64,000 nucleotides of DNA from Acinetobacter lactucae (GCF_013344765.1 NZ_JABVBF010000002.1:1-64000), one strand, 5' to 3'; shown: positions 8,591 to 18,387, counted from the stretch's first letter. A program made the numbers and translations. The notes: a model not told the origin generated them from the letters alone.

Positions 8591-10690
8591 ATGTTATTAA
8601 AGCAAATACTGGCGTTCCGCCCGAGTAGGCTTGATCTGATCTTTGCCTTAAAAACATTTATTGCCGGAATGTTGGCACTATTTGTTTCTTTTGAATTAGA
8701 TCTAATTAATCCGATGTGGTCGATTGGCACGGTTCTGATTATTGCTAATCCATATTCAGGAATGGTGTCCTCTAAATGTGTCTATCGAGTGGTAGGGACA
8801 ATTGGCGGAGCTGTGATTGCCTTAACCCTAACGCCACATCTAATTAATACACCTTGGATATTTACCGTGGTGTTGTCGTTGTGGGTGGGTTTTGCGCTTT
8901 ATGTGTCGTTACTTGATCGTACTCCACGTAGTTATGCTTTTATGCTGGCGGGTTATTCGACAGCCATGATCGTCTTCAATGCAATTACTTATATTGATCA
9001 ATACAATATATTTGATATTGCTTTAGCTCGAGTCATAGAAATCTCAATTGGCGTGATTTCAAGTGCTGTGGTTTCTGCCACGATTCTTCCAATGCATATT
9101 GGCTCGGCAATTAAACAGCGGGTGATCAAAACCCTAAAAGATACAGAAAATCTGTTTGCTAATTTATTAAATACAGATTCGCAGCAGAACAATACTCAGC
9201 TTTTGGCTGCCATTACTCGCGACACTACAGACATTCATGCCTTGGCAGTACATTTGAGCTATGAAAAGGGCGAACTGCATGGCATGACCAAACCCTTGCA
9301 AGAAATGCTCCATCAAATATCAATGGTGGTGGCTAATCTGGTCGCTTTATCTGAGCGTATTAAGCAGCTTCAAGAACTTCGGTTTATCGAGACACATGCG
9401 GAAAAATTGCAACAGCTTTCAGCTCATGTTGTTCAGTTTTTAGAGCAAAAAGATCTGATTGTTGATGAAAATATTTTGCAGTTGCCTGATGAGTTTGAAA
9501 GTGATTTTGCAAGTTTGATGGAATCGGCTTCTACACATCAACAAGTTTTGGTTGCAGCCATGAAAATGGATGTGCGCCATTTCATTAGCAATGTTTTAGC
9601 GGTTAAAGTCTTGTGGCAGCGAATTCAGCAAGGTAATAAAGAAATTCCCGACAACATTACCCCAATGACGACCAAATATCCAAGTTTACACCGTGATCAT
9701 GGTGTGGCTATTCGAGGGGGCATTAGTGCAGTCCTGATTACATTTATTGTGACTGGGGTCTGGATTATTTCAGGCTGGAAAGCTGGATTTATGATGGCAC
9801 AAATGGGTGCAGTAACAGCCTGTATTTTAACGGCCTTAGATAACCCTGTTCCGGTTTTGCGTATTTTTATCTGGGGCAGTATTGCTTCAGCAGTTTTAGT
9901 CTTCGTTTATGCATTTGGTATTTTCCCTCATGTCACCACATTCTGGGAACTTGGACTGGTTTTATTGCCGATGTTCCTGTTTGCTGTATCTATGATGGCC
10001 AATCAAATGCTTATGCCGGTAGGTATGGTGTTGGGTATTAATACCATGATGGGGCTAAACCTGCACAATGCTTATAGCATGGATGCGGTGTCTTATCTTG
10101 ATAGTTCATTCGCCATGATCTTGGGTGTTTTAGTGTCCTTGATTGTCATTGACGTTGTTCGTGCCATGTCACCGGATACAAGTGCAAGCCGTATTTTAGC
10201 CTTGCATTATCGTGCCATGCGACAAGCGATCTATCTGCCATATGGACTTGATTTTAAAGTTCATCTACGCAGTATGCTAGATCGGATTGGGATTCTAAAC
10301 AGCAAAATGGTGCAGTCTGACGAGATTAAAACTTCAATTCATCAGGCCCTGATTGAGTCGAGTAGTATTGTCGATTTAAGCCGATTACAAGAGTTAGCCA
10401 ATCAGTTCCCTCAATCATCCGAACTTACTCAGCATATTGGTCATTTGCAACAAAATCTGGATGAGCTGTTTAGAGCCAAAGAAAATGATGGAAATGATAC
10501 GACAGCTTTAGTAGAGCAAATCTACCGAGCGTTATTTGAATTAAAACAGCTTGCTTCAAATGTTGAAGATATGACGATGCGACAAAGACTACTCATTTCA
10601 CTGAACAATATTGCTTATAGCATGTGCCATGTTTCATCAGAGCAAATGAATGAAAGCAGCACTCTGAGAGGAGCCACAGCAAATGGGTGA
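8591..10690 (+). CDS. FUSC-family inner-membrane efflux transporter (AaeB-like)
   Basis: The 699-residue product has the two-part layout of fusaric acid resistance / aromatic acid exporters. A first membrane block (residues about 15-170) is followed by a cytoplasmic helical region, a second membrane block (about 375-520, beginning AIRGGISAVLITFIVTGVWI), and a helical C-terminal tail. With the HlyD-type adaptor encoded two genes downstream it should form an exporter like E. coli AaeAB, which exports hydroxylated aromatic acids. The stop overlaps the next start by 8 bases. Substrate is not evident. The start ATG follows GAGATGAG. Confidence 0.9.
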   Translation: MLLKQILAFRPSRLDLIFALKTFIAGMLALFVSFELDLINPMWSIGTVLIIANPYSGMVSSKCVYRVVGTIGGAVIALTLTPHLINTPWIFTVVLSLWVGFALYVSLLDRTPRSYAFMLAGYSTAMIVFNAITYIDQYNIFDIALARVIEISIGVISSAVVSATILPMHIGSAIKQRVIKTLKDTENLFANLLNTDSQQNNTQLLAAITRDTTDIHALAVHLSYEKGELHGMTKPLQEMLHQISMVVANLVALSERIKQLQELRFIETHAEKLQQLSAHVVQFLEQKDLIVDENILQLPDEFESDFASLMESASTHQQVLVAAMKMDVRHFISNVLAVKVLWQRIQQGNKEIPDNITPMTTKYPSLHRDHGVAIRGGISAVLITFIVTGVWIISGWKAGFMMAQMGAVTACILTALDNPVPVLRIFIWGSIASAVLVFVYAFGIFPHVTTFWELGLVLLPMFLFAVSMMANQMLMPVGMVLGINTMMGLNLHNAYSMDAVSYLDSSFAMILGVLVSLIVIDVVRAMSPDTSASRILALHYRAMRQAIYLPYGLDFKVHLRSMLDRIGILNSKMVQSDEIKTSIHQALIESSSIVDLSRLQELANQFPQSSELTQHIGHLQQNLDELFRAKENDGNDTTALVEQIYRALFELKQLASNVEDMTMRQRLLISLNNIAYSMCHVSSEQMNESSTLRGATANG

Positions 10691-10889
10691 GTTTAATGTT
10701 TATGGTATTTACGTGCCTTCTTTGCTCGTTCAAGCACTCTTGGCATATATCTGTTTTCGTGGGTTAACCCCTTTGACAAACAAGTTAATTGCAAAAGGCT
10801 GGATTGCTTTACCTAGTATTTTCAATTTGTGTTTTTACCTGTTACTACTTTTGGTAATACATCAAATTTTTGTTGGGGTTGGTGTGTAG
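10683..10889 (+). CDS. DUF1656 small membrane protein (AaeX-like)
   Basis: Sixty-eight residues with two hydrophobic helices (about 9-27 and 46-64) and the MGEFNVYGIYVPSLLVQALLA opening characteristic of DUF1656. These proteins are almost always encoded between a FUSC transporter and its HlyD-type adaptor, as E. coli aaeX is. Its role in the complex is unknown. The start overlaps the FUSC stop by 8 bases and is preceded by AGAGGAG. Family and context agree well. Confidence 0.9.
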   Translation: MGEFNVYGIYVPSLLVQALLAYICFRGLTPLTNKLIAKGWIALPSIFNLCFYLLLLLVIHQIFVGVGV

Positions 10890-10928
10890 AGATGTTTGCG
10901 AAATTAAAGATTGAGTTAGGTGAGTGAA

Positions 10929-11930
10929 ATGAATCAGGTGGATTTGAAAAAAGTCATCCGTCCAGTAATTTTGATTGTCGCATTAATGGTGGCGGTCTAT
11001 ACCATTGTGCATTTGTGGAACTACTATAATGCGGCGCCGTGGACCCGCGATGGGCGCGTTCGTGGTGACGTTATCCAAGTATCTTCGGATGTTGCGGGCC
11101 TTGTCACAGAAGTATTGGTTCAAGATAACCAGACTGTGAAAAAAGGTCAGGTGCTCTTTAAAATTGATGTTTCTCGCCGAGCTTTAGACGTAGAACAGGC
11201 AAAATCTGATTTAGCAAAAGCAAAAGCAGCCTTTGCCCAAGCACAAGCTGGTTTGGCACAAGCAAAAGCGAACCTGATTAAATCAGATACGAATATTAAG
11301 TTAGCCGAGAAAAACGCAAGCCGCTATTCAAACCTCATGGATGGTGCCATCTCTAAACAAGAACAAGATCAAGTTTTCGCAACACGTGATCAATCTCACG
11401 CTGAACATGAGCAACTCCAAGCTGCTATTCAACAAGCGGAAGCAACTGTTAAGCAACAACAGGCTCTCATTGAAGCGGCAACGAGCAATTTGCATTTGGC
11501 CGAGCTTAATATGCATCGTGCTGCGGTGGTTGCCCCAGCTGATGGTACTTTATCTAACTTTGATATGCGCCCGGGTAATTATGTACAAGTCGGGCAGGCG
11601 GTTGCAGCATTACTTGACCGTAAACAACTCTATGTTGTGGGTTATTTTGAAGAGACTAAATTAAACCGTATTCATGTCGGCGATCAGGCCAGTGTACAGT
11701 TAATGGGTGATAGCCAAAAAATTAAAGGCCATGTACAAGGTATTGCATCGGGTATCGAAGATCGTGAACGCTCAAGCAGTTCTAAACTTCTTGCCAATGT
11801 AAATCCAACGTTCAGTTGGGTTCGTTTAGCGCAGCGTGTGCCTGTAAAAATCGTATTGGATGAAACACCAAAGAACCAGCTTGCTTTCGTCTCTGGACGT
11901 ACGGCAACTGTGCATATTATCGAGAAATAA
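10929..11930 (+). CDS. HlyD-family periplasmic adaptor (AaeA/EmrA-like)
   Basis: This membrane-fusion protein of 333 residues has one N-terminal transmembrane helix (VILIVALMVAVYTIVHLW), a biotinyl/lipoyl-like half (SSDVAGLVTEVLVQDNQTVK), a long alanine/glutamine-rich coiled-coil hairpin (about 85-190), and the second lipoyl half and beta-barrel (APADGTLSNFDMRPGNYVQV). It should bridge the FUSC pump across the periplasm. I placed the start at ATG 10929 with AGGTGAG upstream; GTG 10920 would add three residues and overlaps that ribosome-binding site. It is the last gene of the three-gene operon, followed by a strong terminator. Confidence 0.9.
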   Translation: MNQVDLKKVIRPVILIVALMVAVYTIVHLWNYYNAAPWTRDGRVRGDVIQVSSDVAGLVTEVLVQDNQTVKKGQVLFKIDVSRRALDVEQAKSDLAKAKAAFAQAQAGLAQAKANLIKSDTNIKLAEKNASRYSNLMDGAISKQEQDQVFATRDQSHAEHEQLQAAIQQAEATVKQQQALIEAATSNLHLAELNMHRAAVVAPADGTLSNFDMRPGNYVQVGQAVAALLDRKQLYVVGYFEETKLNRIHVGDQASVQLMGDSQKIKGHVQGIASGIEDRERSSSSKLLANVNPTFSWVRLAQRVPVKIVLDETPKNQLAFVSGRTATVHIIEK

Positions 11931-11940
11931 AACGAGAACT

Positions 11941-11970
11941 AAAAAGGAAGGCTTTAGCCTTCCTTTTTAA
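11941..11970. terminator. Bidirectional terminator between the efflux operon and ruvX
   Basis: AAGGAAGGC and GCCTTCCTT form a perfect stem with a small loop, flanked by A residues on the left and T residues on the right, so it can end transcription from both convergent genes. Confidence 0.9.
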
Positions 11971-11972
11971 TA

Positions 11973-12413
11973 TTACGGGGTTAAACCGACCGGATTTCGA
12001 TACCAACTTTGAATGAGTAAGGCTGCTGCAAAACTATCTGCAGAAAGTTTTTTTGCTCGACCTTGCTCTTGGTAGAAACCGAGTTCTTCTCGTGCTTCAC
12101 GTGTAGTTAGACGCTCATCTACCATTAATGTTTCAATATTGGTTTGATGGCGTAAACGTCTCGCAAATTTGCGGGCACGTGTAGAAAGTTCTGACTCGCT
12201 ATCATCCATATTCAAAGGCAAACCAACCAAAAATAGATCAGGTTGCCATTCTTTCACGATTTTTAAGAGCTGATCCCAGTTTGGAATACCATCTTTCATC
12301 ACAAATAGAGGGAGGGGATTGGCACTTTCAATTGAAGACTGACCAATCGCCATTCCCATTTTTTGAGTACCAAAGTCAAAAGCCATAATCGATTTTGATT
12401 GTGTTTCGGTCAT
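11973..12413 (-). CDS. ruvX: Holliday junction resolvase-like protein RuvX (YqgF)
   Basis: A 146-residue RNase H-fold protein with the first acidic motif in IMAFDFGTQKMGMAIGQ, the strand LFLVGLPLNMDDSES, and DERLTTREAREEL. YqgF/RuvX is a conserved nuclease with reported roles in 16S rRNA 5'-end maturation and Holliday-junction processing. The start shares a base with the stop of yqgE upstream (ATGA-type contact at 12413), so the two are translationally coupled. This yqgE-yqgF pair is conserved across gammaproteobacteria. Length is normal. Confidence 0.92.
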   Translation of the reverse strand: MTETQSKSIMAFDFGTQKMGMAIGQSSIESANPLPLFVMKDGIPNWDQLLKIVKEWQPDLFLVGLPLNMDDSESELSTRARKFARRLRHQTNIETLMVDERLTTREAREELGFYQEQGRAKKLSADSFAAALLIQSWYRNPVGLTP

Positions 12414-12967
12414 TAAGCATGTCCGATTTCAGATGCTAACCATGCACGATCTACACCGATTTTTTTATAGGCTGCATCCCAACGATCGTCATAAGGCAGG
12501 TTAAAAATCAGATCCATATCGGCATCACAAATGAGCCAGTCACCGCGCGTAATTTCATCTTCTAACTGGTTTTTACCCCAGCTCGCATAACCTAAAGCAA
12601 TTTGATATCGACCGACACCTTCATTGTGGGCAATCGCATCAAGAATATCTTTACTGGTAGTAATACAAACATTTTCACCTACAGCAATAGATGAATGCCA
12701 TGTCGGTTGTCCAGTATGAAGAACGAATCCAGCCTCGGGACGTAATGGCCCACCTTGTAAAACCACATGTGGATTTACATTGTCTGCTTCAATGTCGAGA
12801 TCATTGAGTAATTCTTTAATTTGAATGCCGGAAGGGCGGTTAATAATAATGCCTTGAGCACCTTCTTCATCATGACGAGCAAGATAAATTACAGTGTTTG
12901 CGAAAAAGTCATCTGCCATTTCTGGCGGGGCAATCAGACAACGGTGAGTCAGATATTGTTTGGTCAC
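12413..12967 (-). CDS. UPF0301 protein YqgE/AlgH
   Basis: A 184-residue member of the UPF0301/DUF179 family, with the typical opening [40 protein letters not shown] and the closing [14 protein letters not shown]. The E. coli homologue is YqgE and the Pseudomonas one AlgH, first described as an alginate regulator; the biochemical function remains unknown. Translation begins at a GTG. It is the first gene of the yqgE-ruvX pair, and no alternative ATG fits the conserved N-terminus. Confidence 0.9.
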   Translation of the reverse strand: MTKQYLTHRCLIAPPEMADDFFANTVIYLARHDEEGAQGIIINRPSGIQIKELLNDLDIEADNVNPHVVLQGGPLRPEAGFVLHTGQPTWHSSIAVGENVCITTSKDILDAIAHNEGVGRYQIALGYASWGKNQLEDEITRGDWLICDADMDLIFNLPYDDRWDAAYKKIGVDRAWLASEIGHA

Positions 12968-13090
12968 CTAAGCGGTTCTCCCTCAAAAAATGTCACTAGA
13001 GGGTCTCTCGACCCTTTTATCTATATAGGTTCTTTTTATCAACATACAAGAGTTAATCGGATTTCGCCAATCTTTTTCTCTCATTTTTTA

Positions 13091-14758
13091 TTAATTTGAA
13101 GAAGCCTGAAATTTAAGTTGGCGTAATTGTTTTGCGTGTTGCAAGGTTGTTTCATTAATTTCAACACCGCCTGACATGCGAGCTAACTCAAAAATGATTT
13201 GATTTTCGTCTAGTTCCACAATTGTACTGCTTGCCGGATCAGTTTGTTGCTTTTTAACTAATAAATGCTGATCTGATTGTGCAGCAACTTGTGCCTGATG
13301 GGTAATACATAAAAGTTGAACATGTTGGGCTAAGTCGGCAAGTAAACGTCCCACAACTTCTGCGGTTCCACCACTAATCCCGACATCAATTTCATCAAAC
13401 ACTAACACTTCTGCTTCGGTTTTTTCAGCGTTCATGACTTGCATAACTAACGCAATACGTGAAAGTTCACCACCTGAGGCTACTCGTGCTAATGGTTGAG
13501 GAGGAATACCCTTATTGGCAGTAAATAATAGTTGAATAAAACTCAAACCTTCAGCGGTAGGTTGCTCTAATGGTTCAAACTTAAACTCAAAGTGTGCCTC
13601 TGGTAACGCTAAAGGCTTCACTTGTTCAGTTAATTGCTTCGCAAGAGGAGCGGCAGCTTCACGACGAATATTGTCTAAATGCTGAGCTTTTTCTAAGAAC
13701 TCCTCATGCGACTTTTCAACTTGTTCTGCCAATGTTTCTGGGTCTTCAAGTTGATGTAATTGCTCAAGCTCACTTTGCCAAGCTTCATATTCTTCTTTAA
13801 GTGTTTCTGGTTGAGTGCGGTATTTACGTGCCAGACGGTGGAAAACTTCCAACTTGGAATTTAGTTCTTCCATTCGCTCTGGATCAAAACTTTGACGATC
13901 AATAAATTGACGCAAGTTTGCTGTTGCATCATCTATTTCACTTTGAGCATTCAGTAAAGAATTATAAATCTCGGAAAGTTGTTCGCTACGGCCCGCGTGG
14001 GATTCTAATCTACGAATAATCGAAGACATTTCTTGAGTAATGTTTTGCTCAGCTTCATCAAGCACATTTAGGCTATAGCTACAATCTTGCATGATATGTT
14101 CATGATGACTAAGGCGATCGAACTCTTGCTCAATTTCTTTATAGTCAGTTTGAATGACCTCTTCGAGCTCTTCAATTTGATGCTCTAAAGTACCAATACG
14201 TTGCAGTCGGGTTGCTTGTGCATCTAAGGCTGCTTGATGCAAACGAATAGTACGTTGCCATGTGCTATAGGCTTCACGTACATCATTTGCTTCAGCATAA
14301 AAATTGTTATAACGATCTAGCCAATGCTTTGGATAAGGTGGTTCAAGCAGCTGCTGCTGGCTGTGCTGACTATAGAGCTGAACCAGCAAACGGCCTAATT
14401 CTTTGAGTTCAGATAGACTACTTGGGCGTCCATTGACCCATGCTTTACTACGGCCAGTTGCAAAAATAACCCGACGTAAATGAATTTCCCCAGAATCATC
14501 ATCTAGCTCGTGGTCTTGGAGCCATTTTGCTTCAGGACTATTATTTTGATAGGTAAAAACAGCGGTAATATCCGCTTTGTCCGAACCATAACGGACATAA
14601 TTTGTATCTGTACGTTCCCCTAGGCAGGCAGAGAGTGCATCCAATAATAATGATTTTCCGGCACCTGTTTCGCCTGTTAGAACATTAAATCCTTGTTCTA
14701 TATCAATAGCCAAATGATCAGCTAATGCAAAATTAATTAAAGTTAAATGTGTGAGCAT
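13091..14758 (-). CDS. recN: DNA repair protein RecN
   Basis: RecN is an SMC-like ATPase used in recombinational repair of double-strand breaks. The N-terminal head has the Walker A motif GETGAGKS (29-36). A long coiled-coil centre (about 160-370) follows, then the C-terminal head with the ABC-type signature SGGELSRIALVMQV and Walker B VLVFDEIDVGISG. I used ATG 14758 (555 residues); a TTG 12 bases further upstream would add four residues that are not typical. It is normally SOS-regulated, but I did not see a clear LexA box, in keeping with Acinetobacter lacking a standard LexA. Confidence 0.95.
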   Translation of the reverse strand: MLTHLTLINFALADHLAIDIEQGFNVLTGETGAGKSLLLDALSACLGERTDTNYVRYGSDKADITAVFTYQNNSPEAKWLQDHELDDDSGEIHLRRVIFATGRSKAWVNGRPSSLSELKELGRLLVQLYSQHSQQQLLEPPYPKHWLDRYNNFYAEANDVREAYSTWQRTIRLHQAALDAQATRLQRIGTLEHQIEELEEVIQTDYKEIEQEFDRLSHHEHIMQDCSYSLNVLDEAEQNITQEMSSIIRRLESHAGRSEQLSEIYNSLLNAQSEIDDATANLRQFIDRQSFDPERMEELNSKLEVFHRLARKYRTQPETLKEEYEAWQSELEQLHQLEDPETLAEQVEKSHEEFLEKAQHLDNIRREAAAPLAKQLTEQVKPLALPEAHFEFKFEPLEQPTAEGLSFIQLLFTANKGIPPQPLARVASGGELSRIALVMQVMNAEKTEAEVLVFDEIDVGISGGTAEVVGRLLADLAQHVQLLCITHQAQVAAQSDQHLLVKKQQTDPASSTIVELDENQIIFELARMSGGVEINETTLQHAKQLRQLKFQASSN

Positions 14759-14872
14759 AAACGCATCCAACGCGCCAAATTATGGGTTAAAGATAGAGAA
14801 GTTTTGAATTTGCTACAAGTGATCTATTATTCTAACTGAAATTATAGAACAGCAAGATTACGGATATTTACA

Positions 14873-16183
14873 ATGAAAAAAACATTAAGCTTACCGAAAC
14901 CACCAATAGGAATGATTAGCCGCCATAAAAAAAACAATCCTGCGGAAATGAATAAAATTTTAAATCAACATTTTAATGCATTTAAACAAGCGGCAGCACA
15001 AGGGAATTATGCCAAAGCTTATCAACATGTTAAACAAGCTGTTAGCTTAGTTCCTAAGCATCCGGGAGCTTTATCTGACTTGGCTTATACCGAATTACGC
15101 TTAGGTCGTTATAACGAAGCCTATCAGCATTATTTACAAGCGATTCGGGCAAGTGGATCTAACGTAAATACAAACTTATATGATGGTCTTACAGAAGTTT
15201 GTCATCATTTAAAGAAAAAAGAAGAAACAATCAAATTTGGACGCTTGGCAATTTCAACCAAAAAAGAATTAGCGAAGAGCGAACCTGTTTTGGCAATTCC
15301 AGATCAAGCACCATCAGCATTTAGTGCAAACCCTGAAGAAAATATTATTGCTTTTTCATTGTTTGGGGCAAACCCCCGCTATTGTGAGACCTCTATTTTA
15401 AATATTCAGCTAGCCAAACAGATTTACCCAGAATGGACGTGTCGATTTTATGTCGATGATACTGTGCCAGTACTGGTGCAACAGCGTTTAAAAGAGAAGG
15501 GCGCGCAAGTTATTCAGGTTACAGACTCTCAAAAACAGCTATCTGGTCTGTTTTGGCGCTTTTTGGTGATGGATGATCCGACAATTAAGCGTTTTCTGAT
15601 ACGTGATGCCGACTCCATTGTCTCGCATCGTGAAAAAGCAGCTGTAGATGCTTGGCTCAAGAGTGATAAATGGTTTCATTTAATGCGCGATAATTATTCT
15701 CATACTGAGCTAATTTTGGCGGGTATGTGGGGTGGATGTACGGGGATTTTTCATAATATTGAAGCACATATCAGGGATTATGTTGCCACTGGACGTTATT
15801 TGGATAATCGGGTGATGGATCAACATTATTTGCGCTACTGTATTTGGCCGACTTTAAAACAAAGTGTGCTTATACATGACAGTCAGCAATTTGACTCAGA
15901 GGCTATCAATTTTCCAGCTTACGATCTGGCGTTAATGCAAAATGACAGTGAAAATTTTCATGTAGGAATGAATGACGGTTCACCAATAATTGCGACAGCA
16001 GTTGCCCATCCAACTGCACAGAGAGTTTGTTGGGTGCTCTTAGATGAAAATCAGGTCGAAGTTTGCAGATATGATGCAATTGTGTCGAATAGTCGAAATA
16101 TTGAGATTAACTTACCTTATGCTTTTGCCAAAAAAATTCAGGCACAGCAGTGGAAATTACAAGTCTATCCGTATGAAAACTGA
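14873..16183 (+). CDS. TPR protein fused to a GT-A-like glycosyltransferase domain
   Basis: The 436-residue protein has TPR-like helices at about 28-125 (AAAQGNYAKAYQHVKQAVSL, DLAYTELRLGRYNEAYQHYL) and then, from about 155, a domain opening IIAFSLFGANPRYCETSI. That domain includes PEWTCRFYVDD, an RDADS motif at 244-248 resembling the metal-binding DxD of GT-A enzymes, and a WGG turn at 286-288. This sequence style occurs in uncharacterised glycosyltransferase-like proteins. There is no signal peptide or membrane helix. It stands alone between divergent recN and ppnP, so context gives no substrate. Confidence 0.65.
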   Translation: MKKTLSLPKPPIGMISRHKKNNPAEMNKILNQHFNAFKQAAAQGNYAKAYQHVKQAVSLVPKHPGALSDLAYTELRLGRYNEAYQHYLQAIRASGSNVNTNLYDGLTEVCHHLKKKEETIKFGRLAISTKKELAKSEPVLAIPDQAPSAFSANPEENIIAFSLFGANPRYCETSILNIQLAKQIYPEWTCRFYVDDTVPVLVQQRLKEKGAQVIQVTDSQKQLSGLFWRFLVMDDPTIKRFLIRDADSIVSHREKAAVDAWLKSDKWFHLMRDNYSHTELILAGMWGGCTGIFHNIEAHIRDYVATGRYLDNRVMDQHYLRYCIWPTLKQSVLIHDSQQFDSEAINFPAYDLALMQNDSENFHVGMNDGSPIIATAVAHPTAQRVCWVLLDENQVEVCRYDAIVSNSRNIEINLPYAFAKKIQAQQWKLQVYPYEN

Positions 16184-16259
16184 TTGATTAGTTATTTAGG
16201 CACAATTAAACTACATTCAACATAATTTATATAAATACGGCATTATCTGGAGAGTGTGC

Positions 16260-16586
16260 ATGAGTTCAACCCAATTTGATCATGTAACGGTCATCAAAAA
16301 ATCAAATGTTTATTTTGGTGGAGCATGTATCAGCCATACCGTGCAATTTGAAGATGGAACGAAAAAAACACTAGGTGTTATTTTGCCGACTGAGCAAGCT
16401 TTAACTTTTGAAACCCATGTTCCTGAACGTATGGAAATTATTTCAGGTGAATGCCGTGTAACAATTGCGGACAGTAATGAAAGTGAGTTGTTCCGTGCAG
16501 GTCAATCATTTTATGTGCCTGGCAACAGTCTTTTTAAAATCGAAACTGATGAAGTGCTCGATTACGTGTGCCATTTAGAAGGCTAA
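16260..16586 (+). CDS. ppnP: Pyrimidine/purine nucleoside phosphorylase (cupin)
   Basis: A 108-residue single-domain cupin of the DUF1255/YaiE family. The E. coli member phosphorolyses several nucleosides to free base and ribose-1-phosphate. Family hallmarks include [31 protein letters not shown] and [16 protein letters not shown]. The ATG at 16260 follows GGAGAG at a good distance; a GTG six bases upstream is an unlikely start. It is a separate unit, closed by a terminator before rlmB. Confidence 0.92.
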   Translation: MSSTQFDHVTVIKKSNVYFGGACISHTVQFEDGTKKTLGVILPTEQALTFETHVPERMEIISGECRVTIADSNESELFRAGQSFYVPGNSLFKIETDEVLDYVCHLEG

Positions 16587-16623
16587 GAAATTCCTGTTTA
16601 AATCGGGTACACTATGCCCAAAG

Positions 16624-16662
16624 AAATCCTGTGAAGTTGGCTTTGCAGGATTTTTATTTTTT
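16624..16662 (+). terminator. Rho-independent terminator after ppnP
   Basis: AAATCCTG and CAGGATTT make an 8-bp stem around a 14-base loop, followed by a T-rich run. It lies between ppnP and rlmB; the loop is long, so strength is uncertain. Confidence 0.7.
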
Positions 16663-16687
16663 GCTCAAACGTTGTTAGAGGTCATGC

Positions 16688-17437
16688 ATGGCAAAACCGG
16701 AATATTATTATGGCGTTCATTCAGTGGAGTCATTGTTAGAACTTGAGCCGGAACGTGTGCTAACCCTGTTTACTTTAAAAGGACGGGATGACCAGCGTTT
16801 GCAAAAGATTTTGCAATTAGCAGAGCCTTTTGGAATTAGTGTACAAAAAGCAAGCCGTGATAGTCTCGAAAAGCTTGCTGGTCTACCATTTCATCAAGGT
16901 GTGGTTGCAGCAGTACGTCCGCATCCGACTTTAAATGAAAAAGATCTAGATCAGATCTTGGCTGAAACGCCAGATGCTTTATTGTTGGCATTAGATCAGG
17001 TGACAGACCCGCATAACTTAGGGGCTTGCATCCGTACAGCTGCTGCAATGGGTGTACAAGCAGTGATTGTGCCTCGTGATCGTTCGGCAAGTTTAACGCC
17101 AACTGCTCGTAAAGTTGCAGCGGGTGGGGCCGAGAAAGTTAAATTTATTCAAGTCACAAATTTAGCTCGTACATTAGCCCATCTGAAAGAAACGACTCAT
17201 ACACGTGTGATTGGCACTATGCTTGATGAAAGTGCAATGCCAATTCAAAAATGTGATTTCTCTGGTCCAGTCGTGATTGTGATGGGAGCCGAAGATACAG
17301 GTTTACGCCCAATTACACAGGCACAATGTGATCATAAAGTGTATATTCCGATGTCTGGAAATTTACAGAGCCTAAACGTAAGTGTGGCAACAGGTATGGC
17401 CCTTTATGAGGCTTGCCGTCAGCGTTCTGAGGTATAA
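16688..17437 (+). CDS. rlmB: 23S rRNA (guanosine-2'-O-)-methyltransferase RlmB
   Basis: RlmB uses S-adenosylmethionine to methylate the 2'-O of G2251 in the 23S rRNA peptidyl-transferase region. The 249 residues comprise a small substrate-binding domain (about 1-80, YYGVHSVESLLE) and a SPOUT methyltransferase domain with the three knot motifs: LDQVTDPHNLGACIRTAAAM, VIVMGAEDTGL and IPMSGNLQSLNVSVATGMAL. Length and motifs match the family. It is followed 35 bases later by the DMT permease gene on the same strand. Confidence 0.96.
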   Translation: MAKPEYYYGVHSVESLLELEPERVLTLFTLKGRDDQRLQKILQLAEPFGISVQKASRDSLEKLAGLPFHQGVVAAVRPHPTLNEKDLDQILAETPDALLLALDQVTDPHNLGACIRTAAAMGVQAVIVPRDRSASLTPTARKVAAGGAEKVKFIQVTNLARTLAHLKETTHTRVIGTMLDESAMPIQKCDFSGPVVIVMGAEDTGLRPITQAQCDHKVYIPMSGNLQSLNVSVATGMALYEACRQRSEV

Positions 17438-17472
17438 TCTAGCTGCCTTTCTAGTTTTTAAGCAGTCTTGAT

Positions 17473-18387
17473 ATGTCTCCCCGTAAGCAAGGTTATTTCT
17501 TTGTATTGGTGACCATGTGCATTTGGGGCGGGTTTACACTTTTTGCCCGTTTAAATGCACAGTGGCATATCAGTGCTTGGGACATTGCTGCCCTGCGTTT
17601 TGCTATCGCCTTTCTAATTTTAATGCCCATTTTAATCTATAAAAAAGATCTCGCTTTTTTATGGAGTAAGCATGCGGTTATTTTGGCGCTTATTGGCGGG
17701 GTCATTTATTGTCTTACCGTCTACACCGCGTTTCTCTATGCTCCCGCTGCACATGCTGCTATTTTTTTAAATGGTTGTATTCCCATTTGTACTGCTATTG
17801 CAGCATACATTTTATTTAGACAACCATTTGATAAGCATACATGGGTGAGTTTGGCAATAATGATCGCTGCCTTGGCTCTCATGAGTGTTTTGATGTTGCA
17901 AGGCAATGCTTCTGCTTTTGGCGTGGGTGATTTACTTCTTTTTATTAGCGCGATTTGGTGGGGCATTTTCACTGTATTACTTAAACAGTGGAAGCTTTCC
18001 GCATGGCACTCTATGGCAAGTGTTGCGATTTGGTCTGCAATTATTTATTTACCCATCTATGCTTTATTTTTGCCTAAGCACTTCATGAACGTTAGTCCTG
18101 TCCATCTGGCAGTGCAGGGCATTTTCCACGGTGTGTTTGTCGTTATTATTGCAACTTTGACTTATGTAGCAGCGATTCAGCGACTTGGTGCTTTTAAAAC
18201 GGGAAGTATTGTCACTTTGGCGCCGTTTATTGCCGCCATTGTAGCTGTCCCTTTACTCGGTGAGTCATTAAGTCCATCAATTATAGTGGGCTTGGTTGGA
18301 ATGGGAATCGGTGCCTTACAACCTTGGCGCTGGTTTCGACAAGATAGCTTGGCACAAAAGATTCAGCAGCAAAACAAGCAAGATTAG
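17473..18387 (+). CDS. DMT-superfamily permease (EamA family)
   Basis: A 304-residue membrane protein of about ten helices built from two EamA repeats, the second beginning near LLLFISAIWWGIFTVLLK. It resembles drug/metabolite exporters of the RhaT/YdcZ/EamA group. The conserved opening GYFFVLVTMCIWGGFTLFAR and the proline-glycine turns near SPSIIVGLVGMGIGALQPW fit. Substrate cannot be told. Its stop overlaps the end of convergent coaE by four bases. It may be cotranscribed with rlmB. Confidence 0.88.
   Translation: MSPRKQGYFFVLVTMCIWGGFTLFARLNAQWHISAWDIAALRFAIAFLILMPILIYKKDLAFLWSKHAVILALIGGVIYCLTVYTAFLYAPAAHAAIFLNGCIPICTAIAAYILFRQPFDKHTWVSLAIMIAALALMSVLMLQGNASAFGVGDLLLFISAIWWGIFTVLLKQWKLSAWHSMASVAIWSAIIYLPIYALFLPKHFMNVSPVHLAVQGIFHGVFVVIIATLTYVAAIQRLGAFKTGSIVTLAPFIAAIVAVPLLGESLSPSIIVGLVGMGIGALQPWRWFRQDSLAQKIQQQNKQD

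Noticed and set aside
13001-13018. GGGTC / GACCC hairpin followed by TTTT on the plus strand
   Set aside because: Both flanking genes (yqgE and recN) are on the minus strand, and on that strand no T-run follows the stem directly, so a terminator call is not supported.
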